Source of the DNA: CAZBXE01 sp964496125 | Lineage (GTDB): Bacteria; Chlamydiota; Chlamydiia; Chlamydiales; CAZBXE01 | Length of the DNA stretch: 64,000 bases | Assembly (NCBI GenBank): GCA_964496125.1 | Contig: CAZBXE010000009.1 | Span: forward strand, 13,625 to 77,624 | Direction: 5' to 3' | In this document: in pieces, positions 44,297 to 53,133 of the stretch | Layout of the letters: each line of letters starts with the position of its first letter | How positions within the stretch are numbered: position 1 is the stretch's first letter | Program-made: the position numbers and the translations under genes | Notes under the pieces: generated by a model | Told to the model about the DNA's origin: nothing | Databases searched by the model: none | Seen by the model: the letters and a program-made list of their open reading frames with translations, nothing else

Positions 44297-45019
44297 TTAT
44301 ATTTTCCCTTTGGTATAATATTGCAAATTCTCCCTCAACATATCCGTATACGTTGGACTTTGGAACTCATGATCAAAATAAGGTGCGTTTGAGGCAGACG
44401 GTAAATCAAAAATCGTGTCCCTGGCCATCAAAGATCCCCTGTAATCAAGTCGTGGAACAAAATCCCGCCAAAAAGGCGCTCGATAATGCGATACTTTGTC
44501 GCAAGTTTCTGGAAAAATATAACCACCTGGGGCAATCGCTATGACAATGATCTTCTTGCGCAAATCCTCCGGATAGTCAAGAAGGGCATTACGCACAAGA
44601 ATAGCTCCCTCACTATGACAGGTCATTATAAATCGCGAGTCAGAAGAACTGCTTCCAAAGAAATTATTCCACATCTTGTGCAATAGTCGAACCGGTTCCC
44701 TAGCCACCCCTTTTAGGCCCATATAGCACCTCCCAAAGTCATTCACCGCGCCCTGCGATGCATTGTATACGAAACCCACATTAACACGACCTGCAAGTTC
44801 GGAAATGTAAAGTGCATGCTTTTTCGCATCTTCAAATGTGTTACAAATACCGTTAATAAACCCAAAGCCCACATCTCGAACTGACTTAAATTCCTTATCC
44901 TTAAACTCAGCTCTCAGAGAAGAAAGCCTGGAACCCGGGCGACCCGGAAAGCGCTGTTCATACTGGTCGCAGTAGGTAATCTTAGGTGGAGAATAGCTTG
45001 TGGCTTGGCTAGTCCAAGT
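44297..45019 (-). CDS. C-terminal serine-hydrolase-like toxin domain, in frame with Rhs after one TGA
   Basis: About 240 codons directly follow the TGA at 45020-45022 in the same frame as the Rhs gene. The domain has VGFVYNASQGAVNDFGRCYM, a nucleophile-elbow-like FIMTCHSEGAILVRNALL (Ser flanked as in GxSxG), a strand VIAIAPGGYIF, and YFDHEFQSPTY with a candidate catalytic His. This suggests an alpha/beta hydrolase, possibly a lipase- or esterase-type toxin. It reminds me of the chlamydial DUF687 family, unverified. If translated alone it could begin at GTG 44872, after the first 50 codons. A displaced fragment of the same domain lies at 43494-43671. Confidence 0.6.
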   Translation of the reverse strand, partial: TWTSQATSYSPPKITYCDQYEQRFPGRPGSRLSSLRAEFKDKEFKSVRDVGFGFINGICNTFEDAKKHALYISELAGRVNVGFVYNASQGAVNDFGRCYMGLKGVAREPVRLLHKMWNNFFGSSSSDSRFIMTCHSEGAILVRNALLDYPEDLRKKIIVIAIAPGGYIFPETCDKVSHYRAPFWRDFVPRLDYRGSLMARDTIFDLPSASNAPYFDHEFQSPTYTDMLRENLQYYTKGKI

Positions 45020-48000
45020 TCAAGCATTGAAAGTTGAAAAATTATAATAGCTATTATTGTAAAGATGGACCGGAAAATATTGACCAAGATTACAATTAGC
45101 AAGAAGACGCGAGCCAGTCTCCACCTCGAGCCCATAAGGGTCAACGTAGGATGCAGGAGAATTATTTACATACGCATAGAGATTAGAGCCTGCTTCGTAA
45201 CCAAGAGGGTCTGGCGTTAGCCAACGACCTGATGTTGTATTGTAGAAACGGCGTCCAAAATAAATAAGGTGTGTTTCAGGATCTTGTCTTTTGGATGCGT
45301 AGCGCCAAGGTGATAGACAAGAGGTAATAGCACACTGGCCAAAGGCACTATAACGATATGTAGCCCTTGGCTCAAGGGACAGATCAAGAAGAACAGTGAC
45401 GTTTCCACTGTGATCATGAATAGGAATGTAAGAATCTTGGTTGATTTCAATATAGACTGCCGCGCCAATCTCAGCTCCTCGCCCCTCCCCTAAAAGACGC
45501 AGCTCTCGTATCTCTTGGTTCACAACACGTCCGACTTCATTTTGGCCAATGTAGAGAAAATGCTCGTCGTCATTTGAAGTGGTAGAAGACCGCGTAAGCA
45601 AACGGTTGAAAGAATCGTAGGTATACGTAATCGTTGAAGATCCGGTTTGCACACGAATGAGCCTATCAAGGGAATCGTAGGTATAGATATGGTCGCCCTT
45701 GCCAGCAAGACATCCATTTAGTGTGTAAGTCTCAGAAAGAGGCTGGTTTAAATCGTTGTAGAGAATGGGCGTATTATCATACGTCGTCCGGTTGAGAAGA
45801 GAATCATGAGTATACGTATGATGAAAACCGCCGGATTCCTCAGCAAGTTGGTTTAAAGAGTCGTAAGAAAAGCAACGGGTAAGAGTGCTAAGAAAATCTT
45901 CCGTGGTAAAAGAGATCAAGTTGCTGGCAGAATCGTAGGTAATTTTTTTCTCAGACCAACAAGGGCTTGTAATAGACGTCAAACGAGACAAACCATCATA
46001 AGAGTAAGAAACAGGACCGCTTTCTAAAATGTTACCAGCAAGATCCCGAGCCGAATACGTGTGGGAATATGTTCGTTCACCCAAAGAAGAGAGGCGATGG
46101 ATAGCCGTAAGCGAGGCCGCATCATAGCTATATTCAGACCCAGAACCATCAGGATATGTAATTTTTATTGGTCTCTGCAACGCATCATAGGCAAACGCCA
46201 TTTCCTGATGATTACCCAGCTTCTCAAAAACAAGCAGACCATTCTGATCATAAGTACGCACTGTCTCTGTATTATTTTTATGATCCAAAACAAGTAAAAG
46301 CTCATTATTTTGGTTGTATGTATAGCTATACTCAAAATCTGTAGAAAAAAAATGCGCTAGACGCCCCTGCAGATCATATTCATAGTGAAGAGTGGTCCCA
46401 TCAGGTTTTGTAACTTTCGTTTTCTCACCAATCTCGTTGTAAGATGTATACGTATGACGCTCATCCGAGGATCCCTTGGCCTGGATCATCTCCTTTAGCC
46501 GATGCATCTTGTCATAAGAAAAGCTGTTTGTAATGATCCGATCAGGCCTTCCTGCAACAAAGACTGTCTGTTTTGAAGAGATAAGATCACCCGAGAGATT
46601 ATAGACAAATTCTGTCTGAGCAAGCATCACTCCAAAAGGGTCTTTTTTAAGGATTTTTTGGTCCCTGCCTAATGCGTCTTTAATCGTAAGAGTTTGTCGT
46701 CCCATGGGGTCTGTGATGGTCATGCCAAGGACTTTTTGCCCAAAATCATTGAGATAGCAGTCGTTATATTCCGTGACAATGGTGTTTCCAACGGGGTCGA
46801 TGATCTTAATAGGACGGTTTTGGTCGTCGTACACGCTTTTTGTAATCTGCGGACCATCCTGCATATGGTCAATATTAGAAACCTGATTACCACGGACATC
46901 ATAGGAAATCTCGCTCAAGCGAAGAACCCTACCATTGATATCCTCAACCGTAGTTGCGACCAGGCGATTTAGGTCATCAAAAGTACTTTTTGTAACACGA
47001 ATTCCTCCTGCAATCGTCTTGTTACAACGCCCCATAGCATCATACTCAAAACGAGTCTCTTGTTCTCCCACACGAATCACACTCTGCCGCCCTGCGTAGT
47101 CATAAGTGTAGGTTGTTATTCTCCCTTCTGGGTCTTTATGACTAAGAAGATGAAGCGCATTATAGTTCCAAGACTCTACGGCAAGCACTTTCCCCGATGG
47201 ATCTGAAGTGATTTTTTCAACCATGCGACCTAGAAAATCGTAGGAAAACTGTGTACTCAAGCCGCTTTTACCAACTGCCTTTTTAAGTTTTCCATCAAGC
47301 GTATATGTCATCTTCTCTTCGGAACCATCAGGATACACAATATGAGTTGGCTTACCGTAGATGTTGTACACCGTGCGTGTGACTCTTCCCTCACTATCTA
47401 TAACCGAGGTGACATTACCAAGGATGTCGTAAGTTTTCGTTTCTTTCGGCCGAACGAGTTCTCCCCCAAGACTAGGAACCGGAGGACAGATAACCTCTGT
47501 CTGATTCCCTAGATCATCATAAACAAACTGTGTTTCATTACCAGATGAGTCTATTCGGCTAACCTCCTGCCCCAAATAGTTGTATTTATGATGAATAGAA
47601 CGACTTGTTCCATCAAGCCCTTTATGTTCTTCTTGAATGAGACGATTTGAAAAATCGTATAAGTAGTGAATTTCTGTGTCCCAATCCGGACCCTGTGTAA
47701 AAACACGGTTCTTATACTCATCATAACGATGGATAGTCACGTGCCCAAGAGGATTTACCTCGCGGATAAGATTGCCCCGTTCATCATATTCAAAAAGCTC
47801 AGAATATCTAAATTCATTGTGAGCATCGTAATGATCTCTTCTTAAGGGATTTCCATCTTCTGAAAACTCGTACACAATTCTAGATAGAAGTTTTTCTTCC
47901 CCTGATGTAAGGTCAAGAGCATATTCTGCAGTTTCCATGGGAAAGCCAAATGGCGCCTTATCACGAGGAAGGGTGCGTGAGATCAATCGAGTTGTGACAC

Positions 48001-49181
48001 CTGCTAAGTCACTTGATGTTCTACCTATACCATCATCTGTAATCTTTTCGATTAGAGTCGCATGGGTATCATACGAATAAAACTCCCTTAATTTAATCTG
48101 TTTGCCTTCGCATACAAACTTTCTATCCATCAGATTCGAATGCGGTTTATAACCATATTCTATTCTTGTACCATTAGGTAGCGTCTCAGAATTTTTAAGG
48201 TTGCGTCCACGCACCCAATGCTGCATCACGTGATCACAAACATCGTTTCCATCTCCTTCGCCTGTAATCATTCCCGTCAAGCGGTTCTTCTTAACATTCC
48301 CTTTTGCATCATAAAAGAAACGGCGAGAAACCACGGGCTTCTCATCACCATTCTTGAGAATAATCTCTTGCAAGTTACACGCGTCATCATCCTTGCCCCA
48401 AACAAGTTCTTGGATAAGAGCTTTTTTAAATAGGCAATCTTTCTGTATAAACTTTGTGATAGAAGTAAGCCTGCTATGAATATTGCTCTCATACGCCGTC
48501 TTATGTCCATACGCGTCATATACAGAAGTGATACGTGTAGGGTAAGCAAGACCTGGATCTGTAACGCGTTCTAGACCAGATTCATATTCGATTTTGCAAA
48601 TACGCACAGGCTCATTTGTTGTCCCCACAGGGGCTGCAAGCGACATTACTCTGCCTGGTAATGCGCCATAAAAAGAGCCGGTAGCTTTTTGTCCATCGAC
48701 TACAAGTGAAAAAGGAAAATAATAATCAATCGTCAAAAAGTGGTCCGTTCCCTCTCTCTTGCAAACCACTTTCTCCTTGTGCCTCTTAGTTCTAAGGCTA
48801 TACTCGTAAGATATTGTTGGTCCATGGGATCTTTCCACCTTTCTGAGTGTAGTCTTCGAGTTTACCGCCTAGATTCCAGCCCCAAGCAAAGCCAAGAGCA
48901 TCTCTATGGGAGGAGTGGCTACAGTAATTTCGAGTAACCGTAAGAGGCTCGGGTCCAGGCACATATAAGTCGGTTTCCGAATCAACAAAATCGCCAGAAA
49001 TTACACTGATATGGCCATAGATGATGGAAGAAGGAACACCTTCTGTATTTGCCAGGGAAGGAAATGAAGACTGAAGGTGATCTAGATCGAGGGCGGGCGT
49101 CGCAACAGGCAGAAGCAAAAGGGCCACAACCCTTACCAATATTTGCAATTCACGTAAGGCTTGAGATATTGCAATTCTCAC
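45020..49181 (-). pseudogene. Rhs/YD-repeat polymorphic toxin, interrupted (frameshift near 48840, TGA at 45020)
   Basis: The main frame (48838-45020, 1272 residues) consists of YD/Rhs repeats (YDxxGR-type, many copies). It ends with the Rhs core (RYASKRQDPETHLIYFGRRF, LTPDPLGY, NNSPASYVDPYGLE), after which the variable toxin tip begins. The N-terminal part lies in a second frame (49181-48798) with a signal-peptide-like segment (VVALLLLPVATPALD) and VISGDFVDSETDLYVPG, typical of Rhs N-termini. Removing one A from the AAA run at 48840-48842 joins the two frames as YTQKVERSHGPT. An in-frame TGA at 45020-45022 separates the tip. Rhs proteins form shells that carry toxins into other cells. Two lesions suggest a decaying gene, or sequencing errors near a scaffold gap. 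Confidence 0.75.
49142..49178 (+). repeat. GAATTGCAAA-box repeat at the RAYT/rhs junction
   Basis: TTTGCAATTC (49142-49151) and ATTGCAATTC (49168-49177), 26 bp apart, with ACGTAAGGCTTGAGAT between. It overlaps the 3' end of the RAYT gene, and on the minus strand its sequence supplies the first 13 codons of the rhs N-terminal frame. Confidence 0.78.
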
Positions 49182-50094
49182 TACGCTTCCCCATCTTTTT
49201 TGCAGCCTGTACCGCCAGCCTACTTACAGAGCTAACATTTCTGCGTAGAAAACGTGCCAAGCTTAAAAATGTGACTGATTTATCTTCTCGGGCTAAAAAG
49301 ACAAACAATGTTCGCGCCTCCATGATATCTTTTCTCTTCGATGCAGAAATCAGCTCTTCTTGAGAAATGCCAAAAGAATTACAGACAGCATCAGCCAAGG
49401 GTTGTAGGTCTATTGTTTTAGTAACTCGATCTTTAACTACCCCTAACACAAGGCCCCTTGTAAACGAATCTTCCAAAATAGGAGTTCCATCCACTGCCCA
49501 CTTTCTGTCCCAATCATAGGTCGGATCATCCAAGGCTGCGTTAATAAAATTTAGGTATTTGATATGGGCGTTCTCGAGAATATGATCAAATCGTCTTAGA
49601 ACCATGTCTACCGTGAGCCAAGGAAGATAATTTTTCCCAAGGTAAGCAAGATGACTTGTCCAAGCATATTCCTCGGGCCTTTTTACAATACCAGCTTTCA
49701 CAGGATTTAGGTGCACATAGCGAATAAGTTCATTAAAATAGGTTTGGCCCCTTACCGCCTTTGCTCGGTATCTCTCTTGGAATAGGTGTCCAACTCGCTT
49801 GTGTTTTTTGTTGAAATATTTGGCATACCGAAACGCAATGTTATGAATGCTGTGCGAAATAGGAAGCTGCCCTACTTGCAATAAGAGGTGAACGTGGTTG
49901 GTCATCAAGCAGAAAGCATGGATGCGATGATCAAACCTTTCCACACCCTCTGCCACTAAACTTTTAAAACGTTCATAGTCCGATGACTCTAGAAAGATAT
50001 CTTGCTGTCCGTTCCCGCGGAGCATCACATGATAGAGAAGGCCAGGGCTGTGAAAACGATCTCTGTTGCTCATATGGTGAAAGATCGTAGGCAT
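49150..50094 (-). CDS. REP-associated tyrosine transposase (RAYT, Y1/HUH family) with DnaA-like C-terminal domain
   Basis: A 314-residue transposase. The Y1_Tnp domain (about residues 15-150) has the HUH motif MTNHVHLLL (His67, His69) and the helix with the candidate nucleophile Tyr126 in RYVHLNPVKAG. The C-terminal part (about 220-300) resembles the DnaA DNA-binding domain (FGISQEEL, EARTLFVFLARED, VSSVSRL). RAYTs act on single-stranded REP-type hairpins, nicking and joining via a phosphotyrosine. Here GAATTGCAAA-box repeats flank the gene in opposite orientations (49142-49178 and 50140-50204). The start is ATG 50094, or ATG 50073. It appears intact. Confidence 0.88.
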   Translation of the reverse strand: MPTIFHHMSNRDRFHSPGLLYHVMLRGNGQQDIFLESSDYERFKSLVAEGVERFDHRIHAFCLMTNHVHLLLQVGQLPISHSIHNIAFRYAKYFNKKHKRVGHLFQERYRAKAVRGQTYFNELIRYVHLNPVKAGIVKRPEEYAWTSHLAYLGKNYLPWLTVDMVLRRFDHILENAHIKYLNFINAALDDPTYDWDRKWAVDGTPILEDSFTRGLVLGVVKDRVTKTIDLQPLADAVCNSFGISQEELISASKRKDIMEARTLFVFLAREDKSVTFLSLARFLRRNVSSVSRLAVQAAKKMGKRSENCNISSLT

Positions 50095-50139
50095 AACGAC
50101 TTCACTTTGTCAAGAAAATACGTGATATTTTTTTCATAC

Positions 50140-50204
50140 GAATTGCAAAATTCTAAGCCTGGCGTGAATTGCAAATTGCAAAATTCTATGGCGTGAATTG
50201 CAAA
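50140..50204 (-). repeat. GAATTGCAAA-box array, right island edge
   Basis: Three copies of GAATTGCAAA at 50140-50149, 50166-50175 and 50195-50204, spaced 26 and 29 bp. The first interval (ATTCTAAGCCTGGCGT) is the reverse complement of the 37066 copy with two changes. The array ends two bases before the oppC stop codon. Confidence 0.82.
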
Positions 50205-50206
50205 GA

Positions 50207-51643
50207 TTAGTGGAGTTTGGGGTCAATCGCGTCGCGCATAGCATCGCCCACAAGCGCAATCGCAATCAAAAAAACCGTCAAAAGTATCGCCGGAGGCCAA
50301 AGCAAATAACTCTCCCCAGGAAACGCATGTCGCCCCTCATCCATCAACACCCCCCAAGAACATGACCCCTCCTCCCCAAGACCCAAAAACGAAAGCCCCG
50401 CCTCACTCGTAATAGCCGCCATAATCGCAAAAGGAAGAAGAGTCAAAAGCGGCGGGATCGCATTCGGCATAATATGAGAAAAAATAATATACCCGTCGTT
50501 AAACCCCTGCGCCTTACATGATTCCACATAAGGAACACTTCTTTGTTTAAAAAATTCCCCCCGCACAAACCGACTAAAACCCGTCCACCCAAAAAAACCA
50601 ATCACAAAAATCACAAGAAAAATTGACTTTGTCTGTAAAATCGCCACCACCAAAAGCAACATAAAAAAAATTGGCATCGATTCCCATACCTCAAGAAGCC
50701 TACTCATGATCATATCAAACCTGCCCCCATAATACCCAGCCATTGCCCCAAAGGGCACCCCAATCAAAAGCGCCAAAAACACCGACACAATTCCCACCAC
50801 AAGGGAAATACGCACCCCAAAGATCAGTCCCGCCAAAAGATCCTTCCGGTTAATCCTCGTCAGCTCCCACCAAGGTAAATACTTATTCAAGCTCTGCCCC
50901 CCACCTGCATCCTCCTCCCAATGATAAGGCCTCACAAGTGGCATCCACAGATGCTGCAGTTTCTGACTCTCCACATTAAGCCATTTCTGCCGGTCCAAAA
51001 GATAACGCAGGCCCACCTCATTCTTACTACGCTCATAAGCTTCAATCCTGCCCACTGTATGGTCCCGTTCAATCTGCCAAAGCGTTGGTGGCAAAGCCCC
51101 CTCCGGCACAAAGGAAAGAATCCTATCATGCTGCTTTTTTTGAAGCACATGACGCACAAGAAGATTCAGCTTCGCATAAGGCGTCATATACGTGAGCTCC
51201 TCTTGCCAACTAAGAGTACCCCGCTTCAAAGCCTCTTGCTTCTTCTCGTTAAGCTTCGGGGAAGAAGCCGGGTCCTGGGCAAGTCCCAAATCAAAGAAAA
51301 GAAAGAGAACAAGCTGCAGGGAAACAGCAAAAAAAAGAAGCGGATTCTTCACACACCGGGGAGCAAAAAAAGCAAGTACAGCTAAGGGAAGAGTGAGCAT
51401 CAAAACATTAAAAAAAACATCAATCCCTTTCGTATAAAACTCATTGTTAAAGAGATAGCGAAAAAATGGAAAGAACCACACACCATCATATTCAACGCAA
51501 AAAGGGCGACTCGATGCAAAAAAGGGAGCGTAAATGCCCACAAAGGTATAAAGTAGAAGCACAACGAGCGAGAGCACTCCAAGTTTGTGGCGGTAAAATT
51601 GGTGAAGCACAAGGTTCCAGTACGAATCGTTAGCAGTGCTCAC
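50207..51643 (-). CDS. oppC: Oligopeptide ABC permease OppC with a long extra domain
   Basis: A 478-residue permease, much longer than typical OppC (about 300). After the first membrane helix (about 16-36) come two further hydrophobic segments and a polar insert up to about residue 260. The standard BPD permease core follows, with NRKDLLAGLIFGVRISLVVG and the ATPase-contact EAA loop YVESCKAQGFNDGYIIFSHI. Translation starts at GTG, overlapping the oppB stop by four bases (GTGA). With OppB it forms the membrane channel for peptides delivered by OppA. Directly after its stop codon the GAATTGCAAA array begins, and oppD is displaced 13 kb away. Confidence 0.88.
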   Translation of the reverse strand: MSTANDSYWNLVLHQFYRHKLGVLSLVVLLLYTFVGIYAPFFASSRPFCVEYDGVWFFPFFRYLFNNEFYTKGIDVFFNVLMLTLPLAVLAFFAPRCVKNPLLFFAVSLQLVLFLFFDLGLAQDPASSPKLNEKKQEALKRGTLSWQEELTYMTPYAKLNLLVRHVLQKKQHDRILSFVPEGALPPTLWQIERDHTVGRIEAYERSKNEVGLRYLLDRQKWLNVESQKLQHLWMPLVRPYHWEEDAGGGQSLNKYLPWWELTRINRKDLLAGLIFGVRISLVVGIVSVFLALLIGVPFGAMAGYYGGRFDMIMSRLLEVWESMPIFFMLLLVVAILQTKSIFLVIFVIGFFGWTGFSRFVRGEFFKQRSVPYVESCKAQGFNDGYIIFSHIMPNAIPPLLTLLPFAIMAAITSEAGLSFLGLGEEGSCSWGVLMDEGRHAFPGESYLLWPPAILLTVFLIAIALVGDAMRDAIDPKLH

Positions 51644-53133
51644 TCCCCCTCCCCCTCTAAGCTCACCCTAGGATCGAGCATAGTATACGCAATATCTGCA
51701 ACTAAATACCCACAAAGAGTCAAAAAAGCTCCTGCTATGGCAGAAAACATGATCACATTGAAATCACGGTTAATCACAGCATCATAGAAAAATTTCCCAA
51801 ATCCATTGATTTCAAAAAGAGTCTCAACAATCACCGATCCACCCAAAATGAGCCCCAATGACCCTGTGACAGAAGTCACAATCGTAATTGCCGCATTTCT
51901 TCCCACATGCTTTGCAAGCACCATGAAAGAAGAAAGGCCTTTTGCCCGAGCCGTCCTCACGTAGTCTTGCCTCAGCACTTCAAGTACAGCTGTTCTCGCA
52001 AGCTTTGATTGAGAAGCCATATTCCCATACAAAACAGCAATGAGCGGAAGCACAAGATGTTTAGAGGTATCCATAAACCTTCCCCATGAGGTGAGCTCGT
52101 TATAGATAGGGTCTGGACTTGTAAAACCACTGATAGGAATCGGAATATCTGTAAAGGGGAAGGTATGTCCAAGTGCCACTTTTTCAATCAAAAAAGGTGC
52201 CACCACAAATACAGGAAGGGCATACAGAACTAAAAAGGTAACATTCAGCGTCATATCTTGAACCCGATTTTGATACACCGCCATAATAACGCCAAATAAC
52301 TGGCAAACAAAGAACATCAAGACCATTGGAAGAATTGCAAGTGTGAGAGAGTACTTAAACCTCTTACTCACCTCATCAATCACAAGCTTATTTGAATCGT
52401 TCCGAAGGGTGCCAAAGTTCAAAAGCAAAACACGGCTCATATATCTACAAAACCTTGTTTCCAAAAAAAGAATCTGGATTTTTTCTGAAAAAGTGGGAGC
52501 AAAATGATAGAGAACCTTATTTTCCTTATACCACTTTGTAAGCCCTGCGACCTTTTCCTCTACCTGCTCAGGAAGATCATCTTTTAAAAACACTGACTTT
52601 CGCAAAAATAGGTTATCCTGGGCAATCTTATTGTTGGCCGCCTTTTCCTTTTTCGAAATGGAAGGCCCAACAAAGCCCTGCCTTGTACCTCCCCTTGCAA
52701 AAAACTGGCTTGCCAATGCGCGTTGAGCCATAGGCTGCAAAGGGTCTTGAAGCACATGCAACAAAAGAGGCATGATAAAACGCGCCTTATCTCCAAAATG
52801 AATCCGCAGCGCATCGTAATCCCGAAGAGACATCTCATCAGGATGTTGCAAAGTCTTTAAGGTATCCATCACGCCTTCTAGAGATGTGTAAGGCCAAAAA
52901 TTCAAAAGTATGGGGAGAGTAAGTCCATAGTATTCTCGGAATTGAAGATAACGCAAATCGGTACCAAAAGCAAACGACCTGGCAGCATCCCTTCGCTCTT
53001 GCCCCTCAGGGGATATCTCAGTTACCATCACAGGGTCGCCTGGGGCTAGGTTAATGATGACAAAGTTAACGAGAATGATACAAAAAAGGGTGATAGGAAG
53101 AAGAAGAAGACGTCTTATAAGATAATCAGTCAT
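51640..53133 (-). CDS. oppB: Oligopeptide ABC permease OppB with a long extra domain
   Basis: A 497-residue permease, against about 306 in E. coli. The first helix (RRLLLLPITLFCIILVNFVI) and the LAPGDPV motif are typical. Residues from about 60 to 265 form a largely soluble insert. The permease core then runs to the C-terminus, with the EAA loop YVRTARAKGLSSFMVLAKHV and GGSVIVETLFEINGFGKFF. The ATG overlaps the oppA stop by eight bases. The insert has no recognisable domain. Confidence 0.88.
   Translation of the reverse strand: MTDYLIRRLLLLPITLFCIILVNFVIINLAPGDPVMVTEISPEGQERRDAARSFAFGTDLRYLQFREYYGLTLPILLNFWPYTSLEGVMDTLKTLQHPDEMSLRDYDALRIHFGDKARFIMPLLLHVLQDPLQPMAQRALASQFFARGGTRQGFVGPSISKKEKAANNKIAQDNLFLRKSVFLKDDLPEQVEEKVAGLTKWYKENKVLYHFAPTFSEKIQILFLETRFCRYMSRVLLLNFGTLRNDSNKLVIDEVSKRFKYSLTLAILPMVLMFFVCQLFGVIMAVYQNRVQDMTLNVTFLVLYALPVFVVAPFLIEKVALGHTFPFTDIPIPISGFTSPDPIYNELTSWGRFMDTSKHLVLPLIAVLYGNMASQSKLARTAVLEVLRQDYVRTARAKGLSSFMVLAKHVGRNAAITIVTSVTGSLGLILGGSVIVETLFEINGFGKFFYDAVINRDFNVIMFSAIAGAFLTLCGYLVADIAYTMLDPRVSLEGEGE

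Larger units (their letters stand above)
37002..50206. mobile_element. Putative genomic island splitting oppABC from oppDF
   Basis: This 13.2-kb stretch separates oppC (stop at 50207) from oppD (start at 37001); both are on the minus strand in operon order. GAATTGCAAA-box repeats lie at each edge in opposite orientation (37066-37101 and 50140-50204). The contents are accessory: an exported unknown protein, a Ca2+-ATPase/upp/MBL operon, an Rhs toxin locus with relics, and a RAYT transposase. A 100-N gap lies inside, so true length is unknown. That these repeats caused the insertion is inference. Confidence 0.6.

Noticed and set aside
50140..50204. Regularly spaced GAATTGCAAA boxes as a CRISPR array
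   Set aside because: Repeats are 10 bp, spacers 16-19 bp and partly related between copies, only three units, and no cas gene is present.
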